NCBI GenBank assembly: GCA_009746045.1
Contig: RPFO01000080.1
Coordinates: 5,593,205 to 5,657,204, forward strand
Origin: Mesostigma viride
Lineage: Eukaryota; Streptophyta; Mesostigmatophyceae; Mesostigmatales; Mesostigmataceae
DNA length: 64,000 bases
Direction of reading: 5' to 3'
The notes beneath the pieces are model-generated. The model saw only the letters and a program-made list of their open reading frames with translations. It was not told the origin of the DNA and did not search any database. The position numbers were made by a program, and so were the translations under genes. Positions within the stretch are counted from its first letter, which is position 1. Every line of letters begins with the position of its first letter. Shown one piece after another: positions 54,201-64,000 of the stretch.

Positions 54201-57200
54201 GTGATAGAGTCCGCTTCTTTGTAATAGCCGCACTGGCCCTACCTGGTGCATGAGGGCGAGAGAGAGTAGGGCGCATTAATTTATAGGGCGGCTGGTGATC
54301 GGACTGTGCCCAGCGTCTGCGGGCCGCGTGAACTGGGTTGGGTTGTGGGCGACCTTGTTTTCGCATTGTCAGAGACCCAGGCCGTCGATCCACCTGTTGG
54401 CGTCTGTCAGAGTTGGATGGAGCTAGGGCGCGAAAACTTGCTGAAAGTGAAGCGAATGATGATATGTATAGTAATAATACAATGAGAGAAGCAGGAACTG
54501 AGGGCTCGAATGACGTCTGGGCCACTCCGGGGTGCGCGGCCACTCCCCAGTGCTACGCTATATGCCTATGGCGGTGCTCCTGCAGCACCTCACATGGACA
54601 ACTGTAACTGCAATTGCCGATCGAACCCGGTCACTTAGCATAACTAACTCGCCCGTCCAGAACGGATACCCGGGTTTGTGGCGGGTCGGCTAGAGTCTAG
54701 CACAGTCTGGCACTAACCGCACATCGGACATGACACCTCAGTACCGTACACCCTGCCGTGTACTGAGGTGTCCCGCTCAGCCGCGGTAGGCAATAGCGGC
54801 GCGCAGGCCGGAAATCCGTTGGTCGCCTAAGCATTCTCATCTAACTCCATTATGTTTTCTTTCAGGTTGAAGGCTAGCGACTTCAAGCCTGACCTGCCCT
54901 AGGAGACTGACTCCAAGCTGACTGAGGTGCTGAGCAACTGACACCCATACTGCAACATCTGGACTGAAAAAGATGGGCCCAGAACTCGTGCAATACTTGT
55001 GATGGCATCACGTTAGCTCAACATGCCGGGAGTTCCTCTCCTCGCGAGCTCACAGGGAGATAGCTATGCTGTCTGCCTATCCAGGAGTGCATCACCAGCC
55101 AAGAGAGCCATTGTAAAAAATGCCAAAGGTAACCGTTTAAGAGGTTCCATGTTGTTCCATCATCATCGCCCACTCAGAGAAAAAATACCCAGCCAGGCTG
55201 GGTCAACTGAGCTCAGGTTACCTGCAACCTGAGGAGTGACAGTAGACAGGTTTATTGCACCCTGCACTGTCCATGTTGTACCTGCACAACATGTGAGGAC
55301 CAGCCACCCTCCCTGCACAGAGGGGCTGAAGTCCTAGTGACAGGTGACAGGACTATGACATCTGGACCTGGCACGTTGCACTGCACAACGTGGGACCAGC
55401 CACCCCTGCCCTGCACAGTGGTGAGTCCTGGTGACAGGTGACAGGGTATTTGCATCCTGCACCTGGGCTGAGCCGTTGTACTAGACAACATGCCGCACCC
55501 ATGCCTTGACTGCCACTGAACAGAGGCCAGGTGGCCCAGGAGAGCACAGTGAACTGGTCCTGGGTAACCACCTGTCAAGGAGCTTTGACCTCCACTTGAA
55601 TGGGGCACCTGAGCCACTGAGCTCAAGGCCAATCCACCAAGGCATACCCTAGTGGAGAAAAATGTGAGATACATCCCATGCCCACCTATGAAGGTGGCAT
55701 AACGAAATTCCATGGTGTTGAAAAAATCAAAACAGATTTTATTGGGCATAGGGCACGCAGATGTATGAAAAACAGACTCCAACCAACCCCCTTGCTGGAA
55801 GCCACAACCTACCCCTTGGACCTGCCCAAGGGGTACTGGTGACCTAGGCGGCCCTGGTGAACAGGACCCTGCTAGGCGTCCCCCCTATGGGCAGGGTTGC
55901 CTGCTTGCCATAGGGGTTCATCAAGTGGTACAACAGCTGGTATTGTTCAGCTGCCTGCTGAGGCACTTTAGTGAGTGCATCAGCAGCGTTGTGTTTGTCC
56001 TCCACGTGACGGGTGGACTCCCAGTAGGTGGACTCCTGTTTAGGACCACCCAGTCAAGATCAGTGTGACAGCATAGGGGTTAGCAAGGAAACTGAGGACT
56101 GACTGACTGTCAGTGAGCAAGTGTGCCACCACCCCAGCATTGCTGCCTGCTTGCATCTGCAACCAAACCAGCACATGATTCAAGTACCTGGCATGAAGCA
56201 CTGCTGACACCACTGCCCTGCACTCAGCAGCATTGCTGCTGACAGCCTTGCGTCTATGCAACCGGCTGTACCATGAAATGAGAGACAAGGGTGCATCATC
56301 ATTCTGCACAAAATACAAGCCTGACTCCCTTGCCTGCACTTGGTAATCTGCCTGGACTCCATGGAACTATCCATCATAGCTTGGATGTGAATGGTTTTGT
56401 GGAGATCCAAGGAGTGCAAGATAAGGGGAGGGCCTTCCTGGAGAGTTTTGGTGATGGCTTTGTGACCTACTTGCATCAAGACATCATCATCAACTCTGCT
56501 AACCACAGCCAGGTGAGGTGCACACGTTGAGCACAACCACCCCAGCTTGCCTCTAATGGTAGGACAGGCTCCAGGTTTGATTTTTGTTTGCAAAACCTCC
56601 AAGCAGCTGTGCATGTAATCATTGGGAGATAAAGTGCACACACCCACTGGTTTTGATGCTGCTGGAGTTGTAACATTGTGCCACAAAATTTTATGGCAGT
56701 GGTGCCCAGCTCTACTTGCTTGCCAATCTCAAAATGCTGTGACACTTGTTGAATAAAATCATCCACAGCACGCCTTGGCCCAGCAATCAGCTGATCATCC
56801 CCATGCCACACAAAGGTGAGAATGCCATGAGGGTGTGGGACCACAAAGAAGCAAGGGTCTATGTCATCATATCTAGCCCCTAGCTTTTCAAACACAGCCT
56901 GAGCTGACATCCTGAAAATCGAGGAGCTGATTGCAGCCCTTCAACACCTATGTTAGCTTTCAGGTACTGCTGAGGGATGTGTTTTGCCCAAACTCTGGGA
57001 GTGGAGACTACATACACCTGACCATGCCACACTTGTTGTGCTATCTCAGGTGAGCCTTTCAGAAAGCCCTTTTAATGTCTGTAGCCTTACATACATAGTC
57101 ATCCCCATCATTGAGATGACCCACAAAGACAGACAGCAAGATTTTTAAGGATGTTTGCTGAATGCCTGGCGTGTACAACTCTGCCTCTGTCAGATCAGTG

Positions 57201-57307
57201 GTGCCCTTGAACTCTGTCACACAAGGTCTAGCATGAAAATGACTGACCCATCTGCTGCTGGCTTATGTTTACACACAAACTTCAGGCGCAAGTGCTTGCA
57301 CCCTGCA
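51272..57307. repeat. False duplicate of 44929-51246 (overlapping contig ends)
   Basis: Collinear with 44929-51246 throughout: leader, copia 1 LTR, USP-like segment I, upstream ORF, copia 2 LTR, copia 2 RT. It is about 280 bases shorter, mostly by scattered single-base deletions before ~55900; after that the match is nearly perfect. Copy 1 stops at CCCTGCA before the Ns, while copy 2 runs through the same CCCTGCA into the rest of copia 2. ORFs inside it are broken copies and are not listed separately. Confidence 0.9.
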
Positions 57308-58515
57308 GGCTTTTTGTCAATAGGTGTGACAGGGGAGTATGAGAAGGACTAAGAGGATCTGGCACTACCCATTCTTCCCTGGCCTTGTTAAAGGCCTCCA
57401 CCCATTTTAGGAATCCTATGTGTGTGCGACAGTCTTGCTCTATCTGTTCATAAGAAAGAGGAGACATTTTAGCCACATCATGCTTGCCCAATCCAAATGA
57501 GTTGGGATGAAGTTTTTGGTTGTGAACCAAGTCTGCCACACAGGGTTCTTGCCCTGGGGCATACTTGGGTGTAGCAAATTTTACAGAAGCAATGTTGGTG
57601 TTAAGAAGTTTTTCAAGAGAAATTTTGAAATGATTCAGATCAACACCACCCATGTCCTGGATGGATAGTCTATCACTGGAGATGAGGACACCAGGGTAAC
57701 AGAGAAAAGGATCCCCCAACAAAGCATTCCCTTTATAACCTTCCAATACCTGAAAAGGAGTGGGGATACCGAGTATAGTCAACATGACCTGACCTAATAC
57801 CTTGAGGGATGACTGCCCTGAGAAATCAGCCACATGGTGCCAGGGTGAAGGTTCCAAAGGCATAGGGGCACAGCCAGGGCACTGATAATGCTGACCTGGG
57901 CTTGTGTGTCCACTGCAACCATAAATGGGCTATTGTCATTCTGCCCAACCTTCCCCACCTTAGCTGATCCTGCAGCAGTTTGAGCTTTGCTCTATGAGCT
58001 GCTTGTAAAATGCGAACAGCGTCTGCTAGGCTGCGTTTGGAAGGTGCAGCTAGTGGCTGAGCTATGTTCACACTTGAAGAGGTGATAGGTTGCTGATCAC
58101 CTGTTTTGCCAATGTGACCCTCTGCTGCAGGGGGCCAAGCCTGCAGTGACTGCCTACAATCATCAAGGGTGACCTGGGTGTCACAGTGGGTGTGGCTCTC
58201 ACACTCACCAGTGGGTGTTCCAAACAACCACTCACTGGGCAACGCTGGGATGCCAGGCAACTGTACAGGGCTGTCGGCCAACAGCTCTTCCTCCTCTGCC
58301 ACGTCTGACACAGTTGGAAAATACAATTTCATCCTGTGAGGTGAACACCTGTGAATCTTTCCCGTGTCATTGTGTTTAACTAACACTGTCCTGCCAGTGG
58401 TGTTAAATTTAGGATGGTGGCTGGCCCATGCCAGGTACCCACCTTGCCTAGTCCCGACTCCTTGTAGAATAGGACCTGATCCCCTTCTTGAAGGTGGGAC
58501 GTGGATGCTTTGCAT
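57282..58515 (-). pseudogene. Copia 2 integrase tail, protease-like domain and linker to RT
   Basis: Frames 57826-58515 and 57282-57863 continue each other after one-base shifts. First comes the integrase SH3-like tail (TVLVKHNDTGKIHRCSPHRMKLY), then a linker, then VAVDTQAQVSII (DTQA at 57899-57910) and, after WHHVADFSGQSSLKVLGQV, NALLGDPFLCYPG. These match the DTNAQVSVM and VILGQNFL blocks of copia 1. The order is again integrase, protease, RT. Downstream it runs toward CKHLRLKFVCKHKP at the RT start. Confidence 0.75.
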
Positions 58516-59344
58516 CCTTGACAGCTAACCTGCTAGCTGTCTGTGCTCGCTGTGCGTTGTATAGGGCTAGTACCTCAGGTGGATAAATGCCTGCATGCAA
58601 TCCATCTGGTGTAATGATCACCCCTTGTGGGGTTTTCATGAGTGGCCTCCTGTTGAGGACTTGGCACAACCTGGTGGACCACAGAGCTCTGTCAGCATAT
58701 GACCCACTGTCAGCCAGCAGATTGCCATCTTCTTTGGCTACAAGGGTTTTAATGGACCTGATGGCCCTTTCAATAATGCCTTGCCTCTCATGATCTTCTA
58801 GCCCAGCCAGATCAATAGCCTCACACCCTGGTTCATTGGCAAGACACGTGAACTGCTGATCCAGTAACAATGCCTCCACAGGGTAGTACCTGGCCTGAGC
58901 AATCAAGAGAGCCCTGAGCAACTGTGTCTTGTCCATTCCAGGTAATGGTTCAATGGTTGTGTACCTTGACCATGCATCTTTAAGTGCCAAGTAAGATTGT
59001 CCTTTGATATGAAAGACATCTCCTACCACCCTGCCCTTGCACTTAGGTGGGGTAGCTACATGCCACTTAGGGGGTTTGGGTGCATTGAACTGACAATGCT
59101 GGCAGTGGGATCTGACCACCTGGCATGCACGTCTGAGTGCTGCCCCCCCTATTGCTGCTGCCACCACCTCTGCACTCACTTCATGCCCATAAAGGAAATG
59201 CAACTGCAAAGCAAGCTCCTGAAAACTGATATGAGCATCCTCTGCTGGGGACACTCTGCACACCTTGGGAACCATAGATGTGAAGGTTGGTTTAGAGACA
59301 TAATCTTCTGAAACCAGCTGTAGCACCTTTCCAGAACTGCTCAC
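58448..59344 (-). CDS. Copia 2 integrase
   Basis: 298 codons. Zinc finger LQLHFLYGHEV and CQHCQF, then VGDVFHIKGQSYLAL (first Asp), LLLDQQFTCL (second Asp) and GIIERAIRSIKTL (Glu), then LYNAQRAQTASRLAV. It is joined by a frameshift to Gag upstream (59341) and to the protease-like region downstream. There is no room for a protease between the Gag zinc finger and this zinc finger (about 50 residues). Confidence 0.88.
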   Translation of the reverse strand: MSSSGKVLQLVSEDYVSKPTFTSMVPKVCRVSPAEDAHISFQELALQLHFLYGHEVSAEVVAAAIGGAALRRACQVVRSHCQHCQFNAPKPPKWHVATPPKCKGRVVGDVFHIKGQSYLALKDAWSRYTTIEPLPGMDKTQLLRALLIAQARYYPVEALLLDQQFTCLANEPGCEAIDLAGLEDHERQGIIERAIRSIKTLVAKEDGNLLADSGSYADRALWSTRLCQVLNRRPLMKTPQGVIITPDGLHAGIYPPEVLALYNAQRAQTASRLAVKDAKHPRPTFKKGIRSYSTRSRD

Positions 59345-59624
59345 TGCTCTGACAGTGGGGCATGCAGATGAAAAGGTGAAGCAGGCACACTCAAGCCAGC
59401 ATGAGAGGGAGACTCACACTTCTTGCCGTAAGGAGGCCGCTTGCAGTCCTTGGGGTCACCGTGGGGCGGCCCGTGGCACTTGTGGCACAGGACGTCCAAA
59501 TGCCCCAGCTCGTCCACGTTCTTGCGGCAGGTGGGCCGCATGGTACTTCATGCCACAGCGGGTGCACCGCTGAGAAGACTTGTCCTCCTTGTCCTGCTTC
59601 TTGTTGTTGTTGTTGTTGTTGTTG

Positions 59625-59656
<32 letters not shown>

Positions 59657-60740
59657 TGTTGTTGTTGTTGTTGCTGTTGCTGTTGTTGTTGTTGTTGCTG
59701 GAGCTGCCCCCCTTGGAGGGAGACTGCCCCTTACCCTTGCCCTTGCCCCAGCCCCTGCCCTTGCCCTTGCCCTTGCCCTTGCCCTTGCCCTTGCCCTTAA
59801 ACATTTGTCCCAGCAGGGACTTCACTTCTGCCATGGTGACAGGTCTCTTGCTCCTGTCTTCCCTCTCCCTATCCTCCTCCTCCCTCTCTTCCCCCCTGAC
59901 CCTCTTTACAGAGGTGCCCATGGCCCCCTGGCTAAGGGGAGCCAAGGCCAGCTTGATATAATCCAATGCCTCCTTCATGTCCTCCCAGTACTTTGCCATT
60001 CCTGTTGCAAGCATAGCGTAGGTGTTTTTGTCAAGTTTGAGTTTCTCAAGGAAGGAACGCAGCAAGAACTTGTGATCTAGCTGCTGGACATCAGGACGTG
60101 CTTTGATGGCTAGCTCATATTTCTTTGTCTCAGCCACATAGTCCACTGATGTGACCCTGTATTCCTCTACCCACCTGAATGCCCCATAGATGTCCACAGA
60201 TGAGGGGGTGGAGAGGAGGTCAGTTAGCTCCTTCATGAAAGCCTCCCAAACTGCCCTAGCCTGCGTGTCCTGCCACTTGGGATACCTACGCTGGAAGACA
60301 AGGATGAGATTCTGAATCTGAGAGGAGGACTGATGGTAAAAATCCCCCTGCATGAGAGATCCAAACCAATTCTTGACATTCAGTTCCTCCCTAGCCAGCT
60401 GAAGAGAGAGAAGTGCATGATTCCCCTGCTCCCTAGTATACCCCTCAGGCAGCCCCCTGACATTAATCCTATCCACAGGACGGTTTTCATTGTAAGTGGG
60501 CAACCTAGAGGGGGATGCAGGGGGAGAGGGAGAAGATGGTGTTGCTGCTGCAGCATTCACAGGAGAGACATGCTGAGAGGGAAGTGCTACTTGAGTGAGC
60601 TGAGCAGGAGGGGCAAGCATGGGCTGTGTAGGAGGGTTAGACAACATAGGGGTGGGCTGGGTGGGGGTGTGAGTGTGTGTCACTTCCCGCCTCCTGCTGC
60701 GGGCCTCCTCCCAATCATGGAAGGTGGGAGAGAGGGACAC
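59341..60740 (-). pseudogene. Copia 2 Gag capsid region and zinc finger
   Basis: Capsid: INVRGLPEGYTREQGNHALL, VKNWFGSLMQGDFY, RAVWEAFMKELTDLL, FRWVEEYRVTSVDYVAETKK, FLLRSFLEKLKLDK. Then a KG-repeat basic tract and a CAA microsatellite (59600-59700) that reads Asn, then Thr, then Gln as the frame slips. The true frame afterwards gives QRCTRCGMKYH, a set of paired cysteines and CHKCHGPPHG (59341-59541), a non-CCHC zinc finger. The capsid frame ends out of frame at 59391. Confidence 0.8.
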
Positions 60741-62346
60741 TTCATCGTCAGTAGGGTTAGTAAATCATGATGCAGCCAGGTAGGCAGCCACCTACCCGCC
60801 CCTTCAGGATGGCATTGTGCAGGAGCTCCAGGAGTCGCACCAGGCGAACCCTGCTGCCCTGCACCCTCCTTCCTGAGAGAGGGCCTGCAGGGCAGGCAGC
60901 AGGTCGTCACACACCCTGCGTGTGCCGCATGGAGGTTGGGCAAGCCCAGGATGTGCGTGATAATCGCACACACCAGGCTGCCCGCCTCCGCGACGTGCAT
61001 CTGCTGGCTCCTGTCGGCCAGCCCACGGAAGGAGGCTGTGGCTGTCTGTATGGCACGCCACACGGCCTCATCACCCAGGGTGATGAAGTCCCGACCTTCC
61101 AGGTCGCCGTCCAGCAGTGCTGGCTGCTGCCCTGCGGTGGGACCCTGAGGCCCCTCCGGCCCTGCCAGGGCCTTGTCCTTGTTGCGGCTAGAGGGGGCCT
61201 GCCCCCCAGAGCCGCTGGAGGTGCCCGTGACACCCTCCATGGGGGCTGCATCCCCCGCCAGCGCCGGAGGCGCCGGCGTCGCTGCCGGGGTCCCTGCGAC
61301 CCCGGGCGCTTGTGTCGCCGCCGGGGTCCCTGCGACCCCGGTGGCCTCCTCAGCCACCTGGCCCCCCACGCTGGGCGGGGGAGCCCGCGGCTGAGGTTGG
61401 ACCCTCTGACCTGCCAGAGGGTCCTGGGTGGCTTCACCACCCATGGGCGTGTTGGGGCGTCTGCCGCCCCGCGCTCCGTCGCAGGCGGCATCGCAGCCGC
61501 CTCACGCCTCTCCGGGCCCCAGCCAACTGGCGTGACTTGGGGCCACGGCCCCAACGGAGTCAGCGTGATCTCCTGTGTGGCGACCACGCGCAGCGCCTCT
61601 CTCTGACGCTGTCTGGACGCCCACTGATCACAGTGCCGGGGTTTCGCCGCGGCCGATTGGTGTAACACCACAGCCAAACTGCCACCTGAATCAGGGAAAC
61701 TGCATCCGCAAACGATTCTCGATCATCGTTTGCGTCCGATGAACCTCAATCGCATGGATGGGCTCATCTGCCGTCAACTGGAAAACGTTGCCGAATGATC
61801 CAGCCGTTCACCGAAATGAACGCTGGGATGTCGTCCTCCCCAATGGGGAGAAGATGGGGTACGCGCCCGAACGCGACAGGTGGCGGAACATGTTCCCCAT
61901 ACCGGTCAATGTCCATGATGGCCATCTGTCGGCCCACGGAAAGATTACCAGACGTCGCAGGCGTCTGTGTCGAAATCTCGAGCGAAGGCCGTGACCTCGC
62001 AGGCTGCACCTCCCCATCCTCCTCCGAGGAATCACTCCGCTCACGACCCCCGTCACCTGCGACGGGGGAATTACGTGCCCGGGGGACCTGCCCCCCAGGT
62101 GCCATGGCGGACGAACCGCCAGTGGCAAACGGACGACCGCTCGCCATCCCCCGGGCGCCGGGCCCCACCTGCGGGGTCCGACGCCTGGGGTGGTCGGCGA
62201 CCACCGTGCGGAAGGTGACGTTGGGCGTCACCCTCGCATCGTTGGTGGAGGGCGTGCCCTCCGGCGAAAGTCGGGGTGAGGTGCGCCTGGCAGGCGCCTT
62301 CCCCTTAATTGTTGTTGTTGCCGTTGTTGCCGTTGTTGGAAGCCAT
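60741..62346 (-). pseudogene. Copia 2 Gag N-terminal low-complexity region
   Basis: ATG at 62346 (MASNNGNNG) is followed quickly by a frame break. Open frames 61764-62231 and 60680-61444 are Pro/Gly/Ala-rich. The second ends in a helical segment (AVWRAIQTATASFRGLADRSQQM). They appear to be the N-terminal half of Gag in shifted frames. No known domain. Confidence 0.45.
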
Positions 62347-62379
62347 ATTTTTTTGCTTGTCGAAGAAAAAAATAACGAA

Positions 62380-62391
62380 CTTTTCAGTCCA
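62380..62391 (-). promoter_or_regulatory. Primer-binding site of copia element 2
   Basis: TGGACTGAAAAG immediately follows the 5' LTR on the minus strand. Confidence 0.6.
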
Positions 62392-62849
62392 AGTTGGATG
62401 GAGACTAGGGACGACGAACAACTGCTGAAGCTGAAAGCGAATGATGATTGTATTAGTAATAATACAATGAGAGAGCAATGGAAGCTGAGGGCTCAGAATG
62501 GAACGTCTGGGCAAACTCGGGTGCTGCGGCACTCCCCAGTGCTACGCCTATATGCCTATGGCGGTGCTACCTGCAGCACCTCACCAGTGGACAACTGTAC
62601 ACTGCAATGCCATGCGACCACGTCACTAGCATCAACTACACTCGGCCCGTCCAGAACCGGATAACCCGGGTCTGGCGGGTCGAGCTAGAGTCTAGGCACA
62701 GTCTGGCACTAACCGCACATCGGTCCACATGACACCTCAGTACCGTACACCCTGCCGTACAGTACTGAGGTGTCCCGCTCAGCCGCGGTAGGCAATACGC
62801 GGCGCGCAGGCCGGAAATCCGTGTGTCAGCCTAAGCATCTCATCTAACT
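62392..62849 (-). repeat. 5' LTR of copia element 2
   Basis: 458 bp, near-identical to 48269-48729; followed by the target duplication GTCAG at 62850-62854. Confidence 0.93.
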
Positions 62850-62854
62850 GTCAG

Positions 62855-62996
62855 CGATGTCCGCGTCTCCGCTTGCCGACCAGATCTCGTGCTCCTCCAG
62901 CACTGCACATGCGGGTGTCCTCCTTGCAGAGGGAGGGTGCCGGTGTGGCTGTAGGCACGCGGGGGCGGGGTTGCGGAGCGCAGCGATGAGGGCGGG
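62855..62996 (-). pseudogene. Upstream ORF interrupted by copia 2 (5' part)
   Basis: Frame after TAA near 62997 reads PALIAALRNPAPACLQ and VLEEHEIWSASGDADIAD and joins in frame to 48263 after removing copia 2. No ATG was identified, so the start may be elsewhere. Confidence 0.3.
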
Positions 62997-62997
62997 T

Positions 62998-64000
62998 TAA
63001 TTGCTGAAGGAATGAGCTGCAGGAAGCTGGTCAGGATAATCAGGCGTTGTTGCATTTTCGATCGACAGATGAAGAGCCGGCCACTCCAAGTCTACCAAGT
63101 GTCGTCGTAGTCGAGATCGATCATTCCCCGTGAGCGCCTCGTAACAATCGGGTGTTCCTGTGCTAGGTACTTGATGACCTGGGCACATTGTGCCCCCTAG
63201 TGACAGACATTGCCAGTCGAAGAAGGAAAAGCGCTCATTGCCAGGGTCATTAAAGCGACTCCATTTGTTTTCCTGGCAAGGTTTCTTGGGCTCCGCGGGG
63301 TGAGGCGCTTGGCGATGGGTGGGCGGGTAGTCTGGGCAGATGAGCGAGAGCTTGAAGGGCGAGTGGGTTGGGCTGGGAGCTAGCTGGAAAGCTCCTCTTC
63401 CAGAACGTGCATGTTTAGCTAGCTTTTGGGGTCGTCATAGCCTGCCGGAATCGTGTCACGTGCGTAACTTGTTCGACAGTGCGCTTCAGCGGTAACCGAT
63501 TATACTGGCGGGTCACGTCTTAAAAAGACGCATCAAATGCAAGTGATCTCACTGAATTTAGGGCTCAGGCGCGAAAGTGCTGAGCTCCGCCGTCAGCCAT
63601 GTCGTTCAGCAAGCCGTTTCGCGTCAGCCATTTCGTGCCTGGCTACCAACTCTACGCCCAGGCCCTAGTCCAAACTGACCTTGAGCTAAGCTGAGTTTTC
63701 GTTTCGTTTTTTTTTTTTTTTTTCTGTGTGTAACCGTCAGAAGTACTTTTACTCTATCTGTCATACGTTGGACTAGATATACAGCGTGCTGTATGTACAT
63801 GTACATCAAGTGATTTGATTTTCGTGGTTCTCTGAACATAGTTTCTTTATAGTGAGATGGAAGGGTAGCCGCTATAGCTAGGTTATTGGGTTCACGTGAC
63901 ATACCTTTTGAGGCCGGTGCGGCCTGATCCGGATCAGTCGTGGCCAAAGCTTTGGCCAGTTTTTCTTGGCCAGGTGGCAGGAGCTACGTTGAGATATAAA
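62998..64000. other. Right-hand stretch without a recognisable gene
   Basis: Short frames have no domain or context. A run of T of about 17 near 63708-63724 could be the poly(A) tail of a minus-strand retroposon. Confidence 0.5.

Larger units (their letters stand above)
48269..62849 (-). mobile_element. Copia element 2, containing an assembly gap and false duplication
   Basis: LTRs 48269-48729 and 62392-62849 have ends AGTTRGATG/CATCYAACT. TSD GTCAG lies at 48264-48268 and 62850-62854. Minus-strand genes: Gag (62346 to 59341), integrase (59344-58448), protease-like motif (57899-57910), RT-RNase H (51217-49805). The element is artificially enlarged by a 25-N gap and a noisy copy of 44929-51246. 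Without these it would be about 8.5 kb. PBS TGGACTGAAAAG directly follows the 5' LTR. Confidence 0.9.

Overview
The window is nuclear DNA of a eukaryote. It has GT-AG introns, LTR and tyrosine-recombinase retrotransposons nested in one another, a LINE fragment, satellites, and no bacterial operon signals. The element types (chromovirus, PAT/Kangaroo-like split-repeat element, odd copia elements) and moderate GC suggest an alga or similar protist, but I cannot name it. Most sequence is mobile; few stretches look like host genes. Many coding regions carry single-base frameshifts, so gene models are given as pieces.

Layout. 1-3418: LINE reverse-transcriptase fragment, a 2OG-dioxygenase-like gene and old LTR debris. 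3419-19457: one minus-strand Ty3/gypsy chromovirus with a perfect 5-bp target duplication (CCTGA). Its 5' LTR is split by a 5.3-kb PAT-like tyrosine-recombinase element (13846-19140) with typical split direct repeats. 20049-22661: a four-exon plus-strand gene for an unknown hydrophobic protein. 22.3-32.3 kb: repeats, namely a ~700-bp GC-rich unit, CTGG microsatellites, two palindrome-ended elements (one forming a perfect 1,090-bp palindrome) and a 185-bp satellite.

32824-47512 holds the most interesting locus. Three minus-strand reading frames are pieces of one gene, split by two LTR retrotransposons: a gag-only element at 33823-36650 (TSD CGGTG) and a copia element at 38650-46663 (TSD GCCCG). 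Removing both elements and one TSD copy each leaves the reading frame unbroken, for about 1,278 residues from the ATG at 47512. The product has three tandem domains that resemble ubiquitin/SUMO-specific (USP/USPL1-type) cysteine peptidases. The first has lost its cysteine. Two small ORFs upstream are joined to it by TGATG stop-start overlaps.

48269-62849 is a second copia element (TSD GTCAG). It contains a 25-N gap followed by a noisy second copy of 44929-51246, best explained as unmerged contig ends. Both copia elements carry the aspartic-protease motif between integrase and reverse transcriptase instead of before integrase. They share AGTTA...TAACT-type termini with the palindromic elements.
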